Assembly (NCBI RefSeq): GCF_009668025.1
Contig: NZ_WJXZ01000009.1
Span: 558,001 to 622,000 of the forward strand
Origin: Larkinella terrae
GTDB lineage: Bacteria; Bacteroidota; Bacteroidia; Cytophagales; Spirosomataceae
Length of the DNA stretch: 64,000 nucleotides
Direction of reading: 5' to 3'
The notes beneath the pieces are model-generated. The model was not told the origin of the DNA. It did no database searches and worked only from the letters and a program-made list of their open reading frames with translations. Shown one piece after another: positions 43,799 to 53,474 of the stretch. The stretch's first letter is position 1. Every line of letters starts with the position of its first letter. The translations under genes and the position numbers were made by a program.

Positions 43799-44243
43799 AA
43801 CCCGTTTAACCTGGTAGAGGAATTGAAAAACGTCTGTATTGTAACTCAAAATGCGCCGGTCTGAAAAGAGACGTCAGGAAATTTCCTTTCTCTGCTCAGA
43901 CCCAATGCCGTATATTATGTATATTTTTTGTTATTTTTTGTTCTGGTCATGTATATTTTTAGTCAAAATTAAAGGTACTTGGGAACTGACTTATTAACCT
44001 AGGTTAGACTCTTTATTTACATCGAGGTGTGTATTGTTCAAAAAGCCATATTTTGCTGATTGAAGTCCCTTTTTTCCCTTTTCCACCCAAAGAAAAAACA
44101 TAAACTCTGTGAACGCCGGATTGGGCATCCGACACGATAATCTTCTTTGGGTGTTTTTTTAACTTCTACAAGAGGCTGTTCAAATTTTAGCAATCCTTAT
44201 CTAAAAAAGGGGAGATTTGTTGCCGGATTAAAACAAAACGCAG
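43799..44243. other. 445-base divergent spacer with direct and inverted repeats
   Basis: AT-rich control region between the M14 gene and the glycosidase-like gene at 44244. ATGTATATTTTT occurs twice as a direct repeat (43917-43928 and 43949-43960). An 11-bp inverted repeat CACCCAAAGAA lies at 44084-44094 and 44143-44153, followed by seven T. No plus-strand gene precedes that hairpin, so it is not a normal terminator; it may be an attenuator or a remnant. No gene or RNA is recognised. Confidence 0.5.
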
Positions 44244-45824
44244 ATGCGCACAGTAAGATACACACGATGGGGCCTACTAATCATTCTGTTTGTCTTTTCA
44301 GTTTCATCAAGGGTGAGGGCACAATCGAAAGATACCCTTTATCTACCAGACCCGCTCATCGCCGAAGCCTACGATAAAGCCGCTTATCAGAATATTCTGG
44401 CAGCAGTTAATCCCGCTGTTTTCAATGGCTATTTTTCGGTTTGTGCCGACGGAATAGGTTTTGGTTACGGCAATAGCTACCCTTCGCTGGACGGACATCA
44501 GATGAGTGACGCGCTGCTGTGGCTGGGACAGATCAATACGGTAAAAGCCAATTGGGACTATGTGAAGTCTTTTCAAAAGCCGGATGGGAGGCTCCCCCTG
44601 GCTATCCTTCCAGCTGAAGCCGGGAAAAAGATCGGGCCCAAAAATTACCAGGCTGAAGTGGACCCCAATGGAGGTTTGTATCAACACTGGGTACCGAAGG
44701 ATCCGTTGAGAGCCCTGGCGGGGACTACCTACATTCAGAATGCCGATGTTATCTTTCGATTCACGTCTGATAAGCAATGGCTTAAAGAACAATTGCCTTC
44801 CATAAACTTAACGGCCGATTACCTGGCTTCCCTAATCTCTGCTGAAGGCGCGGTGGGTGGCGCCGGGTATTACGTCGAGCGACCGACGCGGGTGGAATTC
44901 GACGGGGTTTCACAAGGGCATGTGGCAGACGCGCTCCAGCGCTTGGCGTCTCTAAACCAGGTTGCGGGCAACCAGGTGGCTTCCCAAAAATACAGGGTAC
45001 TGGCTGATCGTGTGGCGTCGTTCTTTCAAAAAAAATTCTGGCAGGGAACCCAGTATGCCGAATACATTCATCCCGAAAAAGGAGTTGTCAGGGGGCATGG
45101 CCTCACCGATGTCGACTGGACAGCCCTGGCCACGGGGGTTGCATCAGAAGAGCAAAAAAAGGTAGTATGGCCACAACTGAAAACTGCAAAAGGCTTCTAT
45201 TACAATGGTATGCCAACCGGAATTGCAACGAAACCGGAAACGTATGAAAGCTGGGAAACCACCTATGCTGACAACCAGGACCTGGCCGCCATGGGCCGGG
45301 TGTGGTATCTGGAAGCCTGGGCGAGGGCAAACATGGGGGATGCAGAAGGACTGATCGGCAGTATCCGGGCAGTGAGCCAGGCGGGTCGCGATAGTGGCTA
45401 CTACTGGCGTGAGCGGTACAATGCCAAAGGTGGATACGGCGCTAAAAAGTACAATGAGTATCCGGCGAATCTGATCCGGATTGTTCAGCGGTTTTTATTG
45501 GGCGTCGAACATGGTCTTGACGGATCGCTCCTACTTTCACCGGTAGCCCCTGAGGCCTTTTGGCGTTCTGGTTTTGGCCAACGTTTATCACTACGCAACG
45601 GTGCAATTTATTATATGATGAAGGATGGGAAAACGGATGGCCAGTATTCCGGCGACACGTCACAAACCCTGTCTATCAAATTTCCGTACCCGGTTAAAAA
45701 TGTCCGACTGGTCATTAATGGAACGCCGGTTACTCAGCGTAGTAAAGACCAGTGGATAACATTCGTATTACCCCCTTCAAAAGCAGGCCGCCCATCAACG
45801 TTCAGTATGCGCTTTGAACACTAG
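44244..45824 (+). CDS. Secreted all-alpha (six-hairpin) glycosidase-like protein
   Basis: 526 residues with a signal peptide (ends RVRAQS near residue 28). The helical part resembles an (alpha/alpha)6 toroid as in GH15/GH78/GH95 enzymes: SDALLWLGQINTVKANWDYV, GRLPLAILPAEAG, NADVIFRFTSDKQWLKEQLP, TYADNQDLAAMGRVWYLEAW. The C-terminal 110 residues look like a beta sandwich (AIYYMMKDGKTDGQYSGDT). The GH family cannot be named. It ends against a bidirectional terminator facing SusD, and sits at the left edge of the rhamnose-type PUL, so it probably helps to degrade the same glycan. The catalytic residues are not certain. Confidence 0.72.
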   Translation: MRTVRYTRWGLLIILFVFSVSSRVRAQSKDTLYLPDPLIAEAYDKAAYQNILAAVNPAVFNGYFSVCADGIGFGYGNSYPSLDGHQMSDALLWLGQINTVKANWDYVKSFQKPDGRLPLAILPAEAGKKIGPKNYQAEVDPNGGLYQHWVPKDPLRALAGTTYIQNADVIFRFTSDKQWLKEQLPSINLTADYLASLISAEGAVGGAGYYVERPTRVEFDGVSQGHVADALQRLASLNQVAGNQVASQKYRVLADRVASFFQKKFWQGTQYAEYIHPEKGVVRGHGLTDVDWTALATGVASEEQKKVVWPQLKTAKGFYYNGMPTGIATKPETYESWETTYADNQDLAAMGRVWYLEAWARANMGDAEGLIGSIRAVSQAGRDSGYYWRERYNAKGGYGAKKYNEYPANLIRIVQRFLLGVEHGLDGSLLLSPVAPEAFWRSGFGQRLSLRNGAIYYMMKDGKTDGQYSGDTSQTLSIKFPYPVKNVRLVINGTPVTQRSKDQWITFVLPPSKAGRPSTFSMRFEH

Positions 45825-45828
45825 CTAG

Positions 45829-45875
45829 TCCGTCGTCAGTCCGGTCGTAACTATCCACTTTCGGCTGACGACGGA
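45829..45875. repeat. Inverted repeat after the glycosidase-like gene
   Basis: 11-bp perfect arms TCCGTCGTCAG at 45829-45839 and 45865-45875 around a 25-base spacer. No T-run follows. It starts 4 bases after the stop codon and may stabilise the mRNA end. Confidence 0.6.
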
Positions 45876-45978
45876 TAAGCAAGCTGTACCGATTTTAAAT
45901 CGTCTGATGGGTTAATTTCTCAATGCATTTTTGAACCGGCTTCTTGACTCTGAAAAGTGTCCGGTTTTGCAAAGCCCA

Positions 45979-46018
45979 AAAAAAGAGAGGTGAACCTTGC
46001 GGAACACCTCTCTTTTTT
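45979..46018. terminator. Bidirectional rho-independent terminator
   Basis: 14-bp perfect arms (AAAAAAGAGAGGTG at 45979-45992; complement at 46005-46018) with a 12-base loop. A- and T-runs on both sides let it end transcription from the glycosidase-like gene (plus) and from SusC/SusD (minus). It lies 15 bases beyond the SusD stop. Confidence 0.9.
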
Positions 46019-46033
46019 AACTTCAAAAATTGA

Positions 46034-47653
46034 TTAATTCTGCACAGCTAACGGGTTGTACAACATTTCATCTTCGGGAATCTGAAGGGTCATCTTGGCT
46101 ACCGGCAGACTGGACTTGGTTACATGGTTAGCCGAGCTGGCTCTGTCCACGGGGATATTCCAGCGCTTGTTGTTGTAGAACTCGCGGCCGCCTTCACCCC
46201 AGAGTTCGATGCGGGTTTGTAGCTGCACCATTTGTAACGTGGTGAGCCCCTGCATCGCCGGATAAGTAGCCGTGGTTAGCGGTGTCGCTCCTGTTTTGGT
46301 ACGGGCAGCCAACAGCTTATCGAGCGTTGCTTTAGCAGCAGCTTCTGTTGCTGGCGTCATCGCTTCGGCTTCCGCTTTCATCAGCAGCACTTCCGATGTA
46401 CGCATGTAAAACGCCGTTGAAGCGCCCACATCAATTTTGTTGTTGCTGTTCAATCCGTGGGTAGCTGCGAATTTTAGGTTCGTGTAAGAAGGAATAAAGG
46501 CAACCGTGTTGTTTGGTGGGTAAGTGTAGTTGCCAAGTGGTTCCAGCGAAAAAGCATCTTTTCGGAAATCATTGGGTGCTATTTTTTCATACAGTCGGTT
46601 ATCAATGCGTTTGTAAGCTCTTTCCACACCTCCGTTACCTCTACCGTAAGGATTCATGTAAGCAGTAAAGTACGTGTTGGCAGCTCCAAGCGGGAAACCT
46701 AAAATGACCTCCGGATTTTGCGCATTATTGAGAAAACCGTTGGATTCCGGCCGTATTTCGGGAGCGGCTGCGGTGCCAATGTTCTTCCCTCCGTACTGGG
46801 CTTGACTCAGAAGCGTTGGATACTTTGCCAGAATCTCATTGCACGCACTGATCGCAGTAGCCCAGTCCCCGGTCCAAACCGATACACGGGCCAGCAGGAA
46901 ATTGGCCACCGCCAGATCGATATCCGTTACATCCGCCGTATAGCCAATCCCAGCCTCTTTGAACAAGGCAATGGCCCGGTTCAGGTCGTTTTTAATAAAG
47001 GCATACGTTTCTACCGCCGATGAACGAGGCTTGTTGTCCTGAGTAGGTTGAAACCGGTCATACAACGGAAGGCCAAGCTTGTCCTTTCCACCCTGCAGGA
47101 AGGCGGCCTGATAATTTTCCATCAGGTAGTTGTACCCATAGGCTCTGGCAAACAATCCTCTGGCTTTACATTCCTTCAGAAAATTGTTGTTGGCCACGGT
47201 TTCATCCGGAAGATAATTGAGCATCTGGTTAGCCGTCGTAATACAAAACCAGCCATACCTCCAGTAATTTCCATTCTTTGCGTTGGCAGAGCTAATGAAG
47301 TCACCGAGCTGATATTCGATTGACCCGGAGAGGACGTTCAGCCCTTCCTGATCGCCCAGAATGATATCATTTCCTTCAATAGAGCGATTGACATCCAATC
47401 CCTGCGTGGAATAATACATGTCCGCAACGCCCGCACCAGTGGCACCCGCGTTGTTGAACAGCAGGGGCAGGCCGTTGGCCATTCCCCCCATGACGATTCG
47501 GATTTTGGCCTCGTCACCCGACGCCAGAAGTTCGGCTATTTGCTTGTCGCTAATGCTGTGTGGTGGCTCCACTTCCAGCTTATCGGCACACCCAGAAACC
47601 AGCAGCATACCCGAAACTGCCAAACTCGTAATATATTTATTGAGAATACGCAT
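46034..47653 (-). CDS. SusD/RagB family nutrient-binding outer-membrane lipoprotein
   Basis: 539 residues. The lipobox MLLVSGCADK (Cys near 22) marks a lipoprotein placed on the outer leaflet. It has the TPR-like helical SusD fold; YGYNYLMENYQAAFLQGG and SSAVETYAFIKNDLNRAIAL are typical N-terminal segments, and RIELWGEGGREFYNNKRWN the typical C-terminal one. It captures the oligosaccharide and covers the SusC barrel as a lid. It is 13 bases downstream of SusC. The glycan is not visible from sequence; the surrounding GH78 genes suggest a rhamnose-containing one. Confidence 0.93.
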   Translation of the reverse strand: MRILNKYITSLAVSGMLLVSGCADKLEVEPPHSISDKQIAELLASGDEAKIRIVMGGMANGLPLLFNNAGATGAGVADMYYSTQGLDVNRSIEGNDIILGDQEGLNVLSGSIEYQLGDFISSANAKNGNYWRYGWFCITTANQMLNYLPDETVANNNFLKECKARGLFARAYGYNYLMENYQAAFLQGGKDKLGLPLYDRFQPTQDNKPRSSAVETYAFIKNDLNRAIALFKEAGIGYTADVTDIDLAVANFLLARVSVWTGDWATAISACNEILAKYPTLLSQAQYGGKNIGTAAAPEIRPESNGFLNNAQNPEVILGFPLGAANTYFTAYMNPYGRGNGGVERAYKRIDNRLYEKIAPNDFRKDAFSLEPLGNYTYPPNNTVAFIPSYTNLKFAATHGLNSNNKIDVGASTAFYMRTSEVLLMKAEAEAMTPATEAAAKATLDKLLAARTKTGATPLTTATYPAMQGLTTLQMVQLQTRIELWGEGGREFYNNKRWNIPVDRASSANHVTKSSLPVAKMTLQIPEDEMLYNPLAVQN

Positions 47654-47666
47654 CTTTTGCGACTAA

Positions 47667-50600
47667 TTAAAAGTTTAAATTAAGACCCACCGAAAAGGTG
47701 CTCATTGGCAGATACACGGCTGCCCCTACTTCCATTCCACCGACCAGCGACATGCGCGGATCAATACCTGAATGAGACGTCAACATGGTCAAGTTGTCGC
47801 CGGAAGCGTACACCCGTACACTTTTTGTTTTCAATCTGTCCAGGAAGGGGCCACTGAGCGTATACCCCAATGTGAGGTTTTTGACATTCAGGTAAGAAGC
47901 GCTGAATAAAGCCTGATCGGTATACTGCCATGGCCCAAAGGTAGCCCCACTCGTATAGAACGTATCGCCATAAAATGCCATCGGGAATTTGGCGCCTTTG
48001 TTCTCAGGTGTCCAGGTATTTCCCAATACTTCTTTCGATAGTGCGTTCCCTATGTTTCCCGATCGGTACAGGTTGTTGGCATATTCCACACTCAGGAATT
48101 TCCCCCCCAGCTGGTAGGCCAGGATAGCGGTGAAATCGAAACCTTTGTATTGAAAGCTTGTCGAAAAGCCACCAATAATTTTTGGAATTGCACTACCCAT
48201 TTCATAACGGGTGGCCAGCGTGTAGTCAGGTGTGCTAACGATGGATCCCACATTGCTATCCTTAAAGCGTCCTGCAGCCTGATCTTCCGGCGTAACGGTA
48301 TGGTGGAACAAGGGCAAACCGGTATTCTGATCCACTCCCGCGTATTTGTAGAGATAAAGATTGTAGTAATCCTTATTTTCACCACGCAGGTACATGATCT
48401 GGCCAGCGGTGTTCGCACCACCATTGGCAATTCCCCATCCATCGATGAAGCCGGTAAAGTTTCCGCCCAGTGCTGGCGAGCCTACACTTTTGGGAAATTT
48501 AGTCAGAATGGTGCGGTAGTGGGTACCGTTCAAGCCGATGCTCCAGTTGATATTCTTGTTTTGGATAAGTTTGATGTCCAGGGCAATTTCCACACCGCGG
48601 TTCACAATTTGAGCGCTGTTCAGGGTAAGTGAAGCTTGTCCCATTGAAGCAGCAAGAGGCTGCGCAAATACGGAGTTGACCGTATTCTTGTTGTAAACAT
48701 CAATGGTTCCACTCAATCTCCTGTTTAAGAGGGTGAAATCGATACCGGCATCAAAGGTATGCGTGTTTTCCCAGGTTAACTTATCATTGACGGCAGCACC
48801 TTGCTGGAGTGTGTACGTGGCAGGAACACCGGTTCCGGCCGTTGAGTTTGTATAAACCGCCCCGTAGCTCCAGGTTTGATAACCCGAATAGTTGCTGATA
48901 CCGCTCTGGTTACCAATAACCCCATAGCTGGCCCGTACTTTCAATTCGTTGACGACGTCACTGAATCGCTGCATGAATTTTTCCTGAGAAATACGCCATC
49001 CACCACCAACAGACCAGAAGGTGCCCCAGCGGTTCTCTTTGAAGCGGAATTTAGACGAACCGTCTCGGCGCAGCGAGCCTTCCATAAAATACTTGTCGTC
49101 ATAGTTGTACACCGCCCGGCCAAAATAGCTATCCATGGCGGTGATGTCACCACCATAACCCGGCGTACCGAACGGTGCGCCCGCTGTATTGTAACGACTG
49201 GTGAAGTTACCTGCACCGGTAAACCCATTGATCAGCGAATACGCAGAAGCGTAGTTCAGCAGATCACTTTTATACTGGTAGAATTCATGGGCAGCCAGCC
49301 CCGTAACGGAGTGGCGACCAAATTCTTTACCCCAGTTCAGCAGTTGTTGGGTGTTGAAAACGCCGGTGTTCGTATAATACTTTCCAATCGCGCCAATACC
49401 CACAACAGCCCCCGTCTCGGGTGTACCGTAACGCGTCCGCACTTCCGTAAAGCGGTCATACGAAATGTTGTTTGTAAAGGTGAAATTCTTGAGGAAACTC
49501 ACCGTGAAATACCCTTTAAGGTTCAAATCGTGCGATTCCCTGAGATCGATGTCTTTATCCAACAGGTCGATCAGGTTGGTCGTATAGAGCGGTTGACTGG
49601 TGGTTCCGTTCGGGAAGGTACCGGGCTGAACGCCAAGTGGCGAATAGGTATCATTCGCATTATCAGACACCATGTCGGTGCCGTTCGGATTTTTACGGAT
49701 ATTTCCCTGAAGGTCTCTGGCGAACAACGGTACGAGTTGATTCTGCCCATTCACCCATCTGAACACGTTTTGCTGCACGGTTCCGGGGTTCCGTCCGAAA
49801 CGGGTAGCCGGAGACAGGGTATTCCGCATACTGTAACCCAGATTGGTTCCTACTTTCAGCCAGCTGGTGAGCTGTGCATTCACATTTGTACGTGCGTTGT
49901 AACGCTTGAATGTCGACCCTCTGATATACGAAGGATCCTCCAGCATGCCCACAGAAACAAAGTAATCCATTTTGTCGGAGCCACCGCTTGCCGAAACCGT
50001 ATGCTCCTGACGGAACATTTTTTCGAAGAAGTAATCCTTGTACGATCCGGCTTCCCAAAGGGGTCTTGCATTCGGATTCAACTTGCCCGTAGCCGGGTCA
50101 ATCAGGTACGCACCCGACATGGTCGCACTGGCATTGGCTCCGCTACCGGTGGTGGTATACACGGCACCCGGCACGTCATAAGCCATGTAGTTTCCCAGTA
50201 GGTTCATGGCAAAGTTTGTCTTTGATCCCGTGTAATCGAATAAATGGGCACTGGCAAACATAGCGGCCGCTTCATGAGACATGTTTGGATTAGCTACATT
50301 CGTCGTGAATTTACCGTCGGTAGATGATCCGCCGTTCACACCGTAGCGAGCAGAGTTGTAGATAGACAGCCAGGCATGTTCATAAATGTCTTTGGCATCA
50401 TCAATGATATCATACCGCAATCCACCCAGGTAATTGAATCCAGCCCGGGTTTGTACCGAAATATTCGGTTTGCCCTTTGTTCCTCTCTTGGTCGTCACAA
50501 GCAAAACCCCATTGGCTCCACGCGAACCGTAAACGGCAGTGGAAGCAGCATCCTTCAGCACGTTGATGCTTTCAATGTCCTTTGGATTGATGGAGGACAG

Positions 50601-51197
50601 GGCATTGGGGTATTCAGTGGGCACCCCATCGATCACGATCAGGGCATTGGAGCTGTTCTGGCTCGTAGAGCCCGCTCCGCGTAAACGAATACCCATGTCC
50701 AGACCGGGCTGTCCATCAATGGAAGAGACCTGAATCCCGGGGACCACCCCTTCAAGGGCTCTGGTAACGGTAGAGTTTGCCTGGACAGAAATGACTTTCG
50801 AATCAACCTGTGATACCGCCCCGGTAAGCGTACTTCGCTTAGCGGTACCGTACCCGATAACGACTACTTCGCTAAGCTGATTGTCTGCCGCAGCCAGACT
50901 AATGTTAATACTTTTCCTGTTGCCCACAACAGTTTCCTGGGTGGTGTATCCGATAAAAGAGAATACCAGGGTAGAATTTACATTAGGAACATTTGGGATG
51001 GAAAAAATTCCATCGGAATTGGTGACAGTGCCAATCGTTGTCTCTTTAACGATCACACTCACACCGGGCAACGTGGCCCCTGTGGCATCGGTTACCTTTC
51101 CGGAAACCTGCACCTGCGCATAAATACTCAGGCTAAAAAGTAAGTTGCACAGAAGGAATAAGGATCCACTTCTTTTGATCGTAATGATTTTGAGCAT
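47667..51197 (-). CDS. SusC/RagA family TonB-linked outer-membrane transporter
   Basis: 1176 residues. Signal peptide (ends SIYAQ), then a carboxypeptidase-D-like beta domain (SGKVTDATGATLPGVSVIVK), then a TonB box (SEVVVIGYGTAKRS), plug domain with NVLKDAASTAVYGSRGANG and a long beta barrel ending in ..FSVGLNLNF. The gene is intact. It imports oligosaccharides using TonB energy, together with the SusD lipoprotein. It is divergent from the AraC regulator at 51455 with a 257-base spacer, which contains AT-rich sequence and an AAATGGTA half-site at 51226-51233. Confidence 0.96.
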   Translation of the reverse strand: MLKIITIKRSGSLFLLCNLLFSLSIYAQVQVSGKVTDATGATLPGVSVIVKETTIGTVTNSDGIFSIPNVPNVNSTLVFSFIGYTTQETVVGNRKSINISLAAADNQLSEVVVIGYGTAKRSTLTGAVSQVDSKVISVQANSTVTRALEGVVPGIQVSSIDGQPGLDMGIRLRGAGSTSQNSSNALIVIDGVPTEYPNALSSINPKDIESINVLKDAASTAVYGSRGANGVLLVTTKRGTKGKPNISVQTRAGFNYLGGLRYDIIDDAKDIYEHAWLSIYNSARYGVNGGSSTDGKFTTNVANPNMSHEAAAMFASAHLFDYTGSKTNFAMNLLGNYMAYDVPGAVYTTTGSGANASATMSGAYLIDPATGKLNPNARPLWEAGSYKDYFFEKMFRQEHTVSASGGSDKMDYFVSVGMLEDPSYIRGSTFKRYNARTNVNAQLTSWLKVGTNLGYSMRNTLSPATRFGRNPGTVQQNVFRWVNGQNQLVPLFARDLQGNIRKNPNGTDMVSDNANDTYSPLGVQPGTFPNGTTSQPLYTTNLIDLLDKDIDLRESHDLNLKGYFTVSFLKNFTFTNNISYDRFTEVRTRYGTPETGAVVGIGAIGKYYTNTGVFNTQQLLNWGKEFGRHSVTGLAAHEFYQYKSDLLNYASAYSLINGFTGAGNFTSRYNTAGAPFGTPGYGGDITAMDSYFGRAVYNYDDKYFMEGSLRRDGSSKFRFKENRWGTFWSVGGGWRISQEKFMQRFSDVVNELKVRASYGVIGNQSGISNYSGYQTWSYGAVYTNSTAGTGVPATYTLQQGAAVNDKLTWENTHTFDAGIDFTLLNRRLSGTIDVYNKNTVNSVFAQPLAASMGQASLTLNSAQIVNRGVEIALDIKLIQNKNINWSIGLNGTHYRTILTKFPKSVGSPALGGNFTGFIDGWGIANGGANTAGQIMYLRGENKDYYNLYLYKYAGVDQNTGLPLFHHTVTPEDQAAGRFKDSNVGSIVSTPDYTLATRYEMGSAIPKIIGGFSTSFQYKGFDFTAILAYQLGGKFLSVEYANNLYRSGNIGNALSKEVLGNTWTPENKGAKFPMAFYGDTFYTSGATFGPWQYTDQALFSASYLNVKNLTLGYTLSGPFLDRLKTKSVRVYASGDNLTMLTSHSGIDPRMSLVGGMEVGAAVYLPMSTFSVGLNLNF

Positions 51198-51454
51198 ACT
51201 TGAACAGGACTAAGGGTGAATAATAAAATGGTAAAAAAATTGGTTTTAGAAAAATGGAAAAAAAATTAAAAATACAGATCTTATGTTAAAAATAATATTA
51301 TTTCAATATAAATTTATGTTCATCAATCTTTGACCGGCCCCCTTTCAGGAAGGACCTTGGACCTCGACAACCTCCCTGTCTTAATCTTCGAACGATCCGG
51401 TAATTGGAGCGTGGTCACATTTCTCAAATTGATTAGCTGTCGAAAATACATTCT

Positions 51455-52378
51455 ATGGATCCTCTTCTTTTGAAGGTAAAAAAAACAGAAACTGACTCTT
51501 TCAGTGTCAATTATTTTAAATATAGTGGCTCGTTTCCGGGCTTGTGGCACTACCATTCCGAATACGAATTAACGCTTATCGTTAAAAGTTCTGGAACCCG
51601 ATTCGTCGGAGACCATATTGATCGATACAATGAAAACGATCTAATTTTTATTGGAAAGAATTTAGCGCATACCTGGAAATCCGATAGTTCCAAAGAAAAG
51701 AATCAGTCGTCAGAAGCGCTTGTAATCCATTTCAAAAAAGATTTTCTGGGAAAATCTTTTTTTGCAACCCCCGAATTATATGCGATTGAACAATTTCTGC
51801 AACTATCCCAGCGAGGGATCAAAATAATGGGTAAAACCCAGACCGCAGTTATTGATCAAATGTATCATATTCAGACGTTAAGCGGTGTTGATAAATTAAT
51901 CAAATTATTGCAAATTCTTTCCTTATTGGCTGATTCTAAAGAGTTAACCTTGTTGTCCAGCGAGGGATACAACGTATCTATCAATGAAAACACGAATGAT
52001 CGATTAAATAAGGTCCATGCCTACATCAGGAATAATTTTAAATCATCTATCCGGTTAATCGATGCTGCTGATATTGCCAATATGAGTCCAACGGCTTTCT
52101 CCAGGTATTTTAAACAACGAATGCAGAAGCCATTTTCACAATTTGTGAATGAACTGAAAGTTGGCTATGCCTGTAAACTATTAATGCTGCATAAATTCAG
52201 TATACAGCAGATTTGCTTTGAATGCGGTTTTCACAACGTCTCAAACTTTAACAAGCAATTTAAAAGCTTTACCGAGCTGTCGCCTAAACAATTCCAGCTC
52301 AAGCATCGATCGATGTACTTTCAGGCATCACAATACCAGCTTCAGGAAAATAACCTGGCCGATAAGGATCCGACTTAA
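51455..52378 (+). CDS. AraC-family transcriptional regulator of the PUL
   Basis: 307 residues. An N-terminal cupin-like sensor (FPGLWHYHSEYELTLIVKSS, NDLIFIGKNLAHTWKSD) binds the sugar, and a C-terminal AraC HTH follows (DIANMSPTAFSRYFKQRMQK, IQQICFECGFHNVSNFNKQF). The gene is AT-rich relative to its neighbours. It lies divergent from SusC and convergent with the 2-hydroxyacid dehydrogenase gene, which is where AraC activators of Bacteroidota PULs are often found. It likely turns on SusCD and the enzyme operon in response to rhamnose or a related sugar. Confidence 0.9.
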   Translation: MDPLLLKVKKTETDSFSVNYFKYSGSFPGLWHYHSEYELTLIVKSSGTRFVGDHIDRYNENDLIFIGKNLAHTWKSDSSKEKNQSSEALVIHFKKDFLGKSFFATPELYAIEQFLQLSQRGIKIMGKTQTAVIDQMYHIQTLSGVDKLIKLLQILSLLADSKELTLLSSEGYNVSINENTNDRLNKVHAYIRNNFKSSIRLIDAADIANMSPTAFSRYFKQRMQKPFSQFVNELKVGYACKLLMLHKFSIQQICFECGFHNVSNFNKQFKSFTELSPKQFQLKHRSMYFQASQYQLQENNLADKDPT

Positions 52379-52457
52379 CCAAAATCATAAATAGCTCTCT
52401 GAACCTTTGCGAAAACCATTCCGGATAAATTTCCCAGAAGCAGAGTCAGTATGACTA

Positions 52458-53420
52458 TTAAGCTACCTGGTTCTTCAGCGGTTCTCCATTTATCATCCTC
52501 AATACTTCTTCGGCGGCAAATTGCTGAAGGATCGGAATGCTGCGCTGACTATACCAGGCCGTATGCGAGGTCAGTATCGTATTGGGTGCCTGAAGGATCG
52601 GATGAGAATCAGGAAGTGGTTCCTGTTCAAAGACATCGATACCGGCACCACCGATTTCGTTTGAAATCAATGCCTGCGCCAGGTCAACGGTATTAATTAA
52701 CCCACCCCGGGATGTATTGATTAAAACCGCATTCGACTTCATTTTCACCAATGTTTCCCGGTTAATGAGATGATGGGTTGTGTCGTTGAGGGGCAAATGC
52801 AGGGAAAGGATATCCGAATTAGCCAGGGCTTCCTCAAAGGTTATTTTTTGAACACCCAATGCCTGCATTTCTTCTTCGCTCACAAATGGATCAAATGCAG
52901 CCAGTTTAAAATGGAACGCTGCGGCTTTTTTGAGGACAACCCGAGCAATCCGCCCAAATCCCAGTGTTGTAAATATAGCATCTTTACAGGCAGGAACCGT
53001 GCCGGGAGGAATTATTTTCCAAACACCCTCCCGAACCCGCCGATCCGTCGCCGGTAATTGCCGGTAGAGCGCCATCGCTAGGCCCAGCGCGTGATCAGAC
53101 ACTTCATCGATGCAATAATCCGGTACGTTACAAACCGGAATTTGCCTTTCCCGGGCGGCCGCCAGATTGAGATTATCAACACCAATACCGTAGCGTACAA
53201 TGAGTCGGCAATGATCCAGATTTCGGATGATGGTTTCCGTGATGGGTGCCCATTGGACGATTAGGGCAAAAGCATCCCGGGTTGCCGCCAGTAGATCGGC
53301 TTCGCTTTTACATTGTGCGTCAATAAGCTCATATCCCGATTGTTCCAGTACCGCCCTTTCCGGGTTAATATTGGAAAAGCCGTGGTCCGTAATGACAATT
53401 TTCTTCGTGCTGGTATTCAT
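52458..53420 (-). CDS. D-2-hydroxyacid dehydrogenase (CtBP-like)
   Basis: 320 residues. GFGRIARVVLKKAAAFHFKL is the NAD loop. NTSRGGLINT, GAGIDVFEQEPLP and LTSHTAWYS hold the catalytic Arg, Glu and His. It reduces or oxidises a D-2-hydroxyacid/2-ketoacid pair with NAD(H). It is the last gene of a minus-strand run (SDR, cyclase, alcohol dehydrogenase, then this), 54 bases behind the alcohol dehydrogenase gene. In this setting it may reduce or oxidise an end product of sugar acid breakdown; the substrate is unknown. No signal peptide. Confidence 0.9.
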   Translation of the reverse strand: MNTSTKKIVITDHGFSNINPERAVLEQSGYELIDAQCKSEADLLAATRDAFALIVQWAPITETIIRNLDHCRLIVRYGIGVDNLNLAAARERQIPVCNVPDYCIDEVSDHALGLAMALYRQLPATDRRVREGVWKIIPPGTVPACKDAIFTTLGFGRIARVVLKKAAAFHFKLAAFDPFVSEEEMQALGVQKITFEEALANSDILSLHLPLNDTTHHLINRETLVKMKSNAVLINTSRGGLINTVDLAQALISNEIGGAGIDVFEQEPLPDSHPILQAPNTILTSHTAWYSQRSIPILQQFAAEEVLRMINGEPLKNQVA

Positions 53421-53474
53421 AAAATGGTAGCGTCAAAAGATACGCAATGGCAAAAATCGGGTGATAAAAGTTGG

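Noticed and set aside
44084-44160. Hairpin with T-run taken as a terminator
   Set aside because: No plus-strand gene lies upstream, so there is nothing for it to terminate; kept only as an inverted repeat.
48876-50201. A 441-residue plus-strand open frame inside susC
   Set aside because: It is fully antisense to the conserved SusC barrel, has no family features or signal peptide, and follows from codon bias on the other strand.
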